DNA of 6,807 nucleotides from an uncultured Victivallales bacterium (GTDB lineage Bacteria; Verrucomicrobiota; Lentisphaeria; Oligosphaerales; JAFGRS01): NCBI GenBank assembly GCA_903834675.1, contig CAILKC010000600.1, positions 1-6,807 on the forward strand. The letters are read 5' to 3'. The translations under genes were made by a program, and so were the position numbers. Below the pieces are notes generated by a model. That model did no database searches. It had not been told where the DNA came from and saw only the letters and a list, made by a program, of their open reading frames with translations. Below are positions 1 through 5,557 of the stretch, one piece after another. How positions within the stretch are numbered: position 1 is the stretch's first letter; each line of letters starts with the position of its first letter.

Positions 1-19
1 CCCGCCGCCGCCCTGGAGC

Positions 20-54
20 CCGCGATGCCCAGCCCGTTTCGGGCGGGTTCGCGG
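20..54. other. Imperfect palindrome in repeat copy 1
   Basis: Sixteen base pairs can form between 20-36 and 40-54, around a three-base loop at 37-39 and with two single-base bulges (t26, a31); one pair (27/48) is a G-T wobble. No T-run follows on either strand, so this is not a typical intrinsic terminator. It may act as an RNA-stability or transcription-attenuating hairpin, or as a target of a REP-associated transposase-like protein. The function is unknown. Confidence 0.7.
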
Positions 55-76
55 TATCCCGCCGCCGCCCTGGAGC

Positions 77-111
77 CCGCGATGCCCAGCCCGTTTCGGG
101 CGGGTTCGCGG
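77..111. other. Imperfect palindrome in repeat copy 2
   Basis: This is the exact second copy of the hairpin at 20-54, displaced by 57 bp, with the same arms, bulges and ttt loop (94-96). The two palindromes are separated by 22 bp. Confidence 0.7.
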
Positions 112-114
112 TAT

Positions 115-363
115 CCCCATTTACGGCGGAAGCCCCGGCAGGGCCGGTGCGGACCGCCGGCTCCAGCGTGCCTACCACCCGGAAAAAGAAACAGCCCTGA
201 ACCGCCCTGGGCAGCCCGGCACAGGGGTAGTCAGGCGGGCCAGCCAGCGCTACATTCCAGCTCAGCCAGGCCAGTCCATGTTGGCAAGCATGCGCCCTCG
301 TCGTGGCGACAGCGGTGGCATGCCCCGGCATCTGACGCCTGCGGCGCGGGAGACCTGATTGCC
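115..363. other. Non-coding leader between the repeat and the radical SAM gene
   Basis: This 249-bp stretch has no supported gene. A plus-strand frame is open through it and joins the downstream gene, but its predicted residues (rich in Pro, Ser, Arg and Gly) resemble no domain and begin inside the tandem repeat, as expected from chance in GC-rich DNA. An 8-bp perfect palindrome (ggcatgcc) sits at 317-324, and short CCGG-type inverted repeats lie around 143-161. I cannot identify a convincing -35/-10 promoter, although the radical SAM gene's promoter is most likely here. Confidence 0.5.
348..352 (+). promoter_or_regulatory. Shine-Dalgarno supporting a GTG start at 364
   Basis: The motif gggag lies 11 bases before the GTG at 364. 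The first ATG that could serve as an alternative (394) is preceded by no comparable purine-rich motif. Residues 1-12 read from the GTG (VYTLKPPRILMH) also resemble the Tyr-x-Pro-Lys-type N-termini of spore photoproduct lyase relatives. Both points favour GTG. Confidence 0.55.
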
Positions 364-1689
364 GTGTACACCCTGAAACCACCTCGGATCCTGATGCATG
401 AAGAAGTCGCCGCAAATCCCGTCTACCGGGCCCGAGTGGAGCGTGTCGCCAGGGCGGTGCAGACGCCGGTCACCCCGGAGGTGTTCGCCGACCGCGACCT
501 GCCAGACCTGCTCGCTGGCGGCTTGGCAGCCGGTCGCCAGGCCATGGGCACCATGGGCCTGGTCCCAGACCCCATCCTGCTGTTCAACACCTTCCGTTTC
601 GACGGGCGAGGCGAGGAGAGACTGCAGCAGTTCAAGGAAGCCGACCGCAAACGCTGGGAAGGCACGCTGCGGGAACTGCTTGGCGACCGGGCTTTCCAGT
701 GGGCAAACTACAACCAAGAGGGCGACGCGCACCGGCACGACAAGGTCTGCCGGCCCTGCTGGCGCATCCACACCCAGAACGGCTGCGTCCACAAGTGTGC
801 CTACTGCGGCCTTGGCGGCCTGCTGATCGCCGCCGTCAACATCGAGGATTACTGTCACTGGCTGGGGAAGTTGGCGGAGCGCCACCCCTGGCAACTCACC
901 TACCTGCTTGACGACGACGGCGACCCGCCCTGCCTGGAACCCGAACTGGGTACCCTCGGCCCCCTCATCGAGTTCTTCGGCACCCTCAAAGACCGCTACC
1001 TCATCATCCATACCAAGACCTGGAACACCGCCTGGTTGAAGGACTTGGACCACCGCGGCCACACCATCCTCGTCTGGAGTCTCTCGGGCCCAACCCAGAG
1101 CCGCGTCATCGAGCCGGTCACCGGTACCACCGAACAGCGTATCGCGGCGGCCCGCCTGGCCCAGGAGGCCGGCTACACCGTGCGCTTTAAGTTCAAACCG
1201 ATTATCCCGGTCAAGGGCTGGCGCGAGGACGCAGAGCTCGCGGTGCGACGCGTCTTCGAGCAGACCCGGCCCGACGTCATTAGCCTGTGCTGCTTCATGT
1301 GGATGGATATCGACGACCTGAAACGACGCCTGCCCGTGGACCAGCTTGACCCGGAATTTCTCGCCGCCGCCGAAGCCGGCAAGGCAGAGGTGGCGGACTC
1401 CTGCACGAAGCCCTTCCCGCCCGAGTTCCGGCAGCGGATCTATGAGCACTACTTCCGCGAGATCCGACGCTGGGACAGCCGCATCCCGGTCTCGATCTCG
1501 ACCGAGACCTTCGCCATGTGGAAAACGCTGGAGCCCGTGCTCGGGGTCAACGCCCGCAACTACCCCTGCGGCTGCGGTCCGTTCACCGTGCCGGGCGCCC
1601 CCACCCTCACCTGCGATCCCTTCACGGTCCCCAGCCGCAACGACAGGGGCGACATCCCTTGCGTCTTCCCGGCCTGGAAGCCGAGCTGA
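364..1689 (+). CDS. Spore photoproduct lyase-like radical SAM protein
   Basis: The predicted protein is 441 residues from the GTG start. C141-x3-C145-x2-C148 is the radical SAM [4Fe-4S] motif, with an aromatic residue (Y147) before the last Cys. A VNIED segment (158-162), a TK motif after a beta strand (T217-K218), a strand ending SLS (239-241) and the KPIIPVKGWRED stretch (278-289) follow the order known in spore photoproduct lyase (SplB) and its relatives. The family cleaves S-adenosylmethionine to a 5'-deoxyadenosyl radical; true SplB repairs the spore photoproduct thymine dimer. Differences from SplB: a CxxC (C129, C132) lies just before the cluster, the segment after the cluster reads CGLGG rather than an aromatic-rich one, the region of the catalytic H-donor Cys reads DDDGD with a Cys only at 190, and the C-terminus carries C402, C404, C417 and C433. 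The substrate is therefore unknown and DNA repair is not established. ATG at 394 is the alternative start. No helix-turn-helix or membrane segment is seen. The gene appears monocistronic and converges on the EF-hand gene. Confidence 0.85.
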   Translation: MYTLKPPRILMHEEVAANPVYRARVERVARAVQTPVTPEVFADRDLPDLLAGGLAAGRQAMGTMGLVPDPILLFNTFRFDGRGEERLQQFKEADRKRWEGTLRELLGDRAFQWANYNQEGDAHRHDKVCRPCWRIHTQNGCVHKCAYCGLGGLLIAAVNIEDYCHWLGKLAERHPWQLTYLLDDDGDPPCLEPELGTLGPLIEFFGTLKDRYLIIHTKTWNTAWLKDLDHRGHTILVWSLSGPTQSRVIEPVTGTTEQRIAAARLAQEAGYTVRFKFKPIIPVKGWREDAELAVRRVFEQTRPDVISLCCFMWMDIDDLKRRLPVDQLDPEFLAAAEAGKAEVADSCTKPFPPEFRQRIYEHYFREIRRWDSRIPVSISTETFAMWKTLEPVLGVNARNYPCGCGPFTVPGAPTLTCDPFTVPSRNDRGDIPCVFPAWKPS

Positions 1690-1710
1690 CCACCACGGAT
1701 CAGCTCACTT

Positions 1711-1737
1711 CGCCGGTGCCGGTGCGACGGCTCGGCG
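1711..1737. terminator. Hairpin between convergent genes, possible bidirectional terminator
   Basis: Within the 50-bp gap between the two convergent stop codons, cgccg (1711-1715) pairs with cggcg (1733-1737), and gccg (1718-1721) pairs with cggc (1728-1731) around a gtgcga loop. That gives nine pairs with a small internal loop. Its position is right for a shared terminator, but no T-run follows in either direction, so it is not a canonical intrinsic terminator. Confidence 0.35.
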
Positions 1738-1739
1738 GA

Positions 1740-4019
1740 CTACCGGTCCCGGGGGGAGTTATCGAGCAGGCCGTGCGTCAACTCCTTGAGCCTGCCATCG
1801 TCCAAGGGACCGCCGAGCGCTTGGCGCGTCAATTTCCAGAGCCCGGCATCGGTCACCTCGCGGAAACTGTCGTGTCGGAAGTACATGAGGAGAGGAAGGG
1901 CCAGCATGATGGCCAGCACGATGATTGCGGGCCACGGGCTCTTCTTGTCGGCATAGGCGTCGCTCATCGACCGCTCGGCACCGAGGGGCAATGACGCCAC
2001 GGCCGTCAGGGCGCCGCCAAAGGCCACATTCACTTTGGCGCGTGCGTTCACGGCCCAGCCATTGGCGTCCAGGATCGGGCCCAGGTTACGCTGCCGCAGC
2101 TTGAGCCAGGCGATCAGCATGGACGGCCCGGAAATGACCAGGATCAACCCGATCACGGCAACCGGGATCCACGGGCCAAGGTCGACGAACTTGGCGAAGA
2201 TCATCGCCACGAAGGTGCCGACGCTGCCCAGGGCGACGCCTATGGCGGCCACGGTGCCAACGTCCGTCTTCTTGGCCGGGACGGGGCCCGCGGCGGCCGG
2301 AGCCGCCGCGGTCTTGCCAACCGTGGCGGCGGTGGTCGCCGCCGCGGTCAGCTTCTGGTCGGCAACCGCATCGGCGGCCGCCGCGCGCTTGGCCACCTGC
2401 TCCTCGATCATACGGACCAGCTTCTTGTAGGGTGAAAAGAAGGCCTGCCGAATGCTGATCGGGTTCTCGATGATCTTGGTGATGGTCGCATCCCAGTCCC
2501 GTCCCTTGCGATCGTAGAAGAGGCCGTTGCGGCCCAGCATGAGTTGATCGGAATCGCCGCCGGTGAAGGCCGCGGCGATCGTCATCTTCTCGCCGCTTCC
2601 CGGGCGGGCGCAATCGCAGTAGGCCAGGTAGGTCTTGGCCAGGCCAGCCAAGGCGGCATGCTTCCCCGCATCGTCAACCCGAACGCAGAGGTCGCAGGCC
2701 CGGCCGTCCAGGTACAGCGTGCCAACCTGAAACACGGCCTTGGCCCGACGCAGGTAGAAATCGCGGAAGGAGACGAAGTTGTTGAGCAGAGCACAAAGGT
2801 CACGGGCGAACCGCAGGAGCTTCTCGACCTCGCCGATGGCGTTCGCCTCGGGCTCGTAACGCTTGTCCTCCGCAATCAGGTCGCTGATGACCGCCCTGAA
2901 CGAGCCGCCCAGGATGTCGCGGACTCGCACCAGGCCGAGTTTCTCGACCGCCACGCCCGCCTTTGTCCCCTGCCAGGCGGCGTAGGGCGCCAGTTTGGCA
3001 CCGCAAACCTCCCAGTCGGCCACCGTCAGACGGGTGCGCTCACCGAGAATGGGGATCACCACCTGCGCCACAAACCGCTCGAGAGCCCCGGCCCAGGCCG
3101 GGTTGATGCCCTCAACCAAGGGCAGAGGCCTGCCCGCCTCAATCCGGGCGAGAGGAAAGCCGGAAACCTCGGCCACGGTGATACTCATGTCCTTGGCGGC
3201 CACGGCAAGATAGTCGGTTTCCTGCCGGTTCAAGGCTACCAATGCCCGCGCGTCGAACGCGGCCAGCCGGCAGCGGGCAAAGTAGTCCTCCGCTTTGGTC
3301 TTGATGGCCTGGTAGGCCGCGGCAGCCCCCGCGGTGGCCTCGCCGAGAGGTAAGATCGGGGCCGTGGTCGCCTCCATCTTCGCGCACCAGTCCGAATAGG
3401 CCTGACACTCGGCGAAGAACTGGTCGGCTTTGGCCTGCGATACCCCGCCCTTGCCGCTGCGGTCGGATTCCGAGCCCACGCAGGCGACGATGTCCTTGAT
3501 GACCGCCTGCAGCGCCGCGTCCGCGGTGGCATCCTCAGCCACAATCCCGTCGCCGTTGAAACGTGTCTGTGCGAAAATGCGCGTCGTGTCCATGGCCTCA
3601 GCGAGAGTGATCTCGGTGGCGTCGGCCTTGCCTAGATTCGCCAGAATACGCTTGGCGGAGGCCAACAAGCGCTTCCCCTCCGGAGTCTGCTCGTTGAAGG
3701 CAGCCAGCGGCAACGAGGCGCTGCCTGTGGTCAACACCTCAGGGTCTTTGACCGCCGCGCAGGCCCACTTCACCGCCGCCAGAATCTCCGGCGCCCGGAT
3801 GCGCCCATCCCTATCGGTATCGATCAGCTCCAGCGTCTTGGCGTCGAACTCGATACCGCGCGCCGGGCAGGCCAAAGCCACCCAGAGTTTCTGGTCCAGA
3901 CTGGCCAGGTTGGCCAGGTCCGCGCCGGACTCGATCCGCACCTGGTCGAAACCGCCGGCGCGGAAGAAGCGCCACCGATGGCCGCCGACCGCCGCCGTCG
4001 TTCCCGTCAATTCTGCCAT
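1740..4019 (-). CDS. Membrane-anchored EF-hand protein of unknown function
   Basis: The protein is 759 residues. The start at 4019 is chosen for a strong gaggag motif six bases upstream; the frame stays open to 4184, with other ATGs at 4151 and 4052. Residues 67-78 form a full EF-hand calcium-binding loop, with D67, D69, D71, G72, I74 and E78 in the canonical places. Degenerate loops follow at about 153-164 (N155, D157, G158) and 186-197 (D186, S188, G191, V193). A long, mainly helical middle region without recognisable catalytic motifs spans about 200-540, then an Ala/Pro/Lys-rich linker to about 587. Three hydrophobic segments follow at about 589-609, 617-638 and 696-713, and a short polar tail. 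No signal peptide is seen, so the N-terminal region is probably cytoplasmic (inference). I recall similar EF-hand proteins in verrucomicrobia- and lentisphaera-type genomes, without a known role. Calcium-responsive membrane or structural function is speculation. The gene is transcribed divergently from dapL and stands alone. Confidence 0.88.
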   Translation of the reverse strand: MAELTGTTAAVGGHRWRFFRAGGFDQVRIESGADLANLASLDQKLWVALACPARGIEFDAKTLELIDTDRDGRIRAPEILAAVKWACAAVKDPEVLTTGSASLPLAAFNEQTPEGKRLLASAKRILANLGKADATEITLAEAMDTTRIFAQTRFNGDGIVAEDATADAALQAVIKDIVACVGSESDRSGKGGVSQAKADQFFAECQAYSDWCAKMEATTAPILPLGEATAGAAAAYQAIKTKAEDYFARCRLAAFDARALVALNRQETDYLAVAAKDMSITVAEVSGFPLARIEAGRPLPLVEGINPAWAGALERFVAQVVIPILGERTRLTVADWEVCGAKLAPYAAWQGTKAGVAVEKLGLVRVRDILGGSFRAVISDLIAEDKRYEPEANAIGEVEKLLRFARDLCALLNNFVSFRDFYLRRAKAVFQVGTLYLDGRACDLCVRVDDAGKHAALAGLAKTYLAYCDCARPGSGEKMTIAAAFTGGDSDQLMLGRNGLFYDRKGRDWDATITKIIENPISIRQAFFSPYKKLVRMIEEQVAKRAAAADAVADQKLTAAATTAATVGKTAAAPAAAGPVPAKKTDVGTVAAIGVALGSVGTFVAMIFAKFVDLGPWIPVAVIGLILVISGPSMLIAWLKLRQRNLGPILDANGWAVNARAKVNVAFGGALTAVASLPLGAERSMSDAYADKKSPWPAIIVLAIMLALPLLMYFRHDSFREVTDAGLWKLTRQALGGPLDDGRLKELTHGLLDNSPRDR

Positions 4020-4025
4020 GGTCTT

Positions 4026-4031
4026 CTCCTC
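4026..4031 (-). promoter_or_regulatory. Strong Shine-Dalgarno fixing the EF-hand protein start
   Basis: Read on the minus strand, gaggag stands six bases before the ATG at 4019. This is the best ribosome-binding site among the in-frame candidates and argues against the longer starts at 4184, 4151 and 4052. Confidence 0.8.
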
Positions 4032-4239
4032 GGCGACCGTCGTGAAACCCATCCTCAAAGCCCTGCACTCAGCGGCGGCGAGCGGGATTCCGGAGATTGT
4101 CCCTCTCCGACCCCGAGCCAACCCGTCCAGCCACCACGAGCGCCGGATCATGCAGGCCCCCGAACGGTCTTGTAATGTAGCCATACGGGTACACGTTGTC
4201 GCCCGGGTTTCCGACCGAGCGCGGCGCCCGGCAACCGGC

Positions 4240-4255
4240 GGCGATACTTTTCGCC
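4240..4255 (+). other. Small hairpin in the dapL leader
   Basis: The sequence ggcga (4240-4244) pairs perfectly with tcgcc (4251-4255) around a six-base loop, 33 bases before the dapL start. It could be part of the 5' untranslated region. A five-pair stem is short enough to arise by chance in this composition. Confidence 0.25.
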
Positions 4256-4274
4256 AACTACGTGATTCGCATAC

Positions 4275-4279
4275 AAGGA
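4275..4279 (+). promoter_or_regulatory. Shine-Dalgarno of dapL
   Basis: The motif aagga lies nine bases before the ATG at 4289. It selects this start over an in-frame ATG at 4196, whose extra 31 residues match nothing in the family. Confidence 0.75.
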
Positions 4280-4288
4280 CAGCCAGTC

Positions 4289-5524
4289 ATGCTCACCATC
4301 AACGAAAACTACCTCAAACTGCAGGCCTCCTACCTGTTCTCTGACATCGCCCGGCGCGTCAAACTCTTCAAGGAGCAGAATCCCGATTTGGGCGCCCGGG
4401 TCATCCGACTCGGCATCGGCGATGTGACGCGAGCCTTGCCGCCCACCTGCATCGAGGCCATGCACAAGGCCGTCGACGAAATGGCCAGCGAGGCCACCTT
4501 CCAGGGCTATGGCCCGGAACAGGGCTATGACTTCCTGCGCGAGGCCATTGCGGTCCACGATTTCCAGGCGCGAGGGGCCGCCATCGCGCCGGATGAGGTC
4601 TTCGTCAGCGACGGTTCAAAGTGCGACACGGCAAACATTCAGGAACTCTTCGCGGTCGACACCCGCATCGCCATCCCTGATCCGGTTTACCCGGTCTACA
4701 TCGACACCAACGTCATGGCCGGCCGCACGGGGGTCTTCCACAACGGCCGCTATGCCAACGTCGTCTACCTGGACTGTACCCGCGCCAACGGCTACGTCCC
4801 CGCCCTGCCCACGCAGCCGGTGGACCTGATCTACCTGTGCTTCCCCAACAACCCCACCGGCGCCACCATCACCAGGAAGCAGCTCGAGGCCTGGGTCGAG
4901 TACGCCTTGCGGCACCGCGCCCTGATCCTCTTCGACGCGGCCTACGTCGCCTTCCTGCGCGACCCAGAACTGCCGCAGAGTATCTACGAGATCGACGGCG
5001 CGCGCCAGGTGGCCATCGAGTTCCGCAGTTACTCCAAGACCGCCGGCTTCACCGGCACGCGCTGCGCCTACCTCGTGGTGCCTACCGAGTGCATGGGCTA
5101 CGACCGCGCCGGCAATGCCTACCCGCTGCACAAGCTCTGGAACCGCCGCCACACCACCAAGTTCAACGGCGTCTCCTACCCGGTGCAGCGCGCCGCCGCC
5201 GCCCTCTACACCGAGTCCGGCCAGAAGCAGGTACGGGAACTCTCCGACTACTACCTGCGCAACGCCGCCCTCATCCGCCGGACGCTTAAGGACTTGGGCT
5301 ACCCCTGCGTCGGCGGCGAGAACTCGCCCTACATCTGGGTCGAAACCGGCACCGACTCCTGGGCCTTCTTCGACCTGATGCTGCAACAGGCCCAGGTGGT
5401 GATCACCCCCGGAGCCGGCTTCGGCACCTGTGGCCAAGGCTACATCCGCATCAGTGCCTTTAACGACTACGCCAAGGTGCAGGAGGCCATGGCGCGTCTG
5501 CAGAAGGTCCTGCCCAAACGCTGA
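4289..5524 (+). CDS. dapL: LL-diaminopimelate aminotransferase
   Basis: This PLP enzyme of fold type I (class I/II aminotransferases) converts L-tetrahydrodipicolinate plus glutamate to LL-diaminopimelate and 2-oxoglutarate in one step, bypassing the acylated intermediates of the DapD/DapC/DapE route. The product feeds peptidoglycan cross-links and lysine synthesis in the cytoplasm. The protein has 411 residues, the usual family length. Hallmarks are GYGPEQGYDFLREAIA early in the protein, the family-typical DGSKCDTANIQELF, PNNPTG with N188 for the cofactor, D216 and Y219 (FDAAYVAF) at the PLP ring, SYSKTAGFTG with Schiff-base lysine K250, and R387 (YIRIS) for the substrate carboxylate. The sequence is intact across its whole length. 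The only neighbour in the same direction is the binding protein 33 bp downstream; no other dap gene is visible. A general aspartate-type aminotransferase is unlikely given the DGSKCDT signature. Confidence 0.95.
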   Translation: MLTINENYLKLQASYLFSDIARRVKLFKEQNPDLGARVIRLGIGDVTRALPPTCIEAMHKAVDEMASEATFQGYGPEQGYDFLREAIAVHDFQARGAAIAPDEVFVSDGSKCDTANIQELFAVDTRIAIPDPVYPVYIDTNVMAGRTGVFHNGRYANVVYLDCTRANGYVPALPTQPVDLIYLCFPNNPTGATITRKQLEAWVEYALRHRALILFDAAYVAFLRDPELPQSIYEIDGARQVAIEFRSYSKTAGFTGTRCAYLVVPTECMGYDRAGNAYPLHKLWNRRHTTKFNGVSYPVQRAAAALYTESGQKQVRELSDYYLRNAALIRRTLKDLGYPCVGGENSPYIWVETGTDSWAFFDLMLQQAQVVITPGAGFGTCGQGYIRISAFNDYAKVQEAMARLQKVLPKR

Positions 5525-5544
5525 ACTAAGGTAGGTGTCATACC

Positions 5545-5549
5545 GGGAG
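5545..5549 (+). promoter_or_regulatory. Shine-Dalgarno of the solute-binding protein gene
   Basis: The motif gggag lies eight bases before the ATG at 5558. The in-frame GTG at 5552 is only two bases from it, which is too close, so ATG is preferred. Confidence 0.7.
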
Positions 5550-5557
5550 TCGTGCGT

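Larger units (their letters stand above)
1..114. repeat. Two exact tandem copies of a 57-bp hairpin-forming unit
   Basis: Bases 1-57 and 58-114 are identical. A third copy would begin at 115 but diverges after three bases. Each unit folds into an imperfect GC-rich hairpin. In copy 1 the 5' arm is 20-36 and the 3' arm is 40-54. The inner stem gcccg/cgggc closes a ttt loop at 37-39, a middle stem pairs 28-30 with 45-47, an outer stem pairs 20-25 with 49-54, and t26 and a31 are single-base bulges. Copy 2 folds the same way at 77-111. Because 57 is divisible by three, the unit stays open in frame and would encode a 19-residue repeat, but I see no sign that it is translated. Because the window starts on the repeat, more copies may lie upstream. 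It resembles REP/BIME-like intergenic palindromic repeats in general form, but I do not recognise the family. Confidence 0.93.
4020..4288. other. Divergent intergenic region between the EF-hand gene and dapL
   Basis: These 269 bp separate two divergent starts and should hold both promoters. I found no -35/-10 pair good enough to call on either strand. The dapL-proximal half has several short GC-rich inverted repeats, including ccgg-caa-ccgg near 4229-4239 and the hairpin at 4240-4255. No lysine riboswitch or other known riboswitch core was recognised. Confidence 0.6.

Noticed and set aside
1..114. CRISPR array or attachment-site repeats
   Set aside because: The two 57-bp units abut directly with no spacers between them, and no cas, integrase or tRNA gene is in the window.
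262..1449. 395-residue open frame on the minus strand opposite the radical SAM gene
   Set aside because: It is a shadow of a gene with a clear CX3CX2C motif and SPL-like order; its own translation resembles no domain.
4020..4184. N-terminal extension of the EF-hand protein to 4184
   Set aside because: The frame is open, but the strong gaggag motif before 4019 and the composition of the extension argue for the shorter start.
4160..4288. Lysine or SAM/SAH-type riboswitch in the dapL leader
   Set aside because: Only short GC-rich inverted repeats are present; I could not match the conserved core of any known riboswitch.
3430..4344. 304-residue plus-strand open frame opposite the EF-hand gene and reaching into dapL
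   Set aside because: It covers the EF-hand coding region and the intergenic region and overlaps the dapL start in another frame; its low-complexity Ser/Ala/Arg/Pro-rich translation has no recognisable motif.
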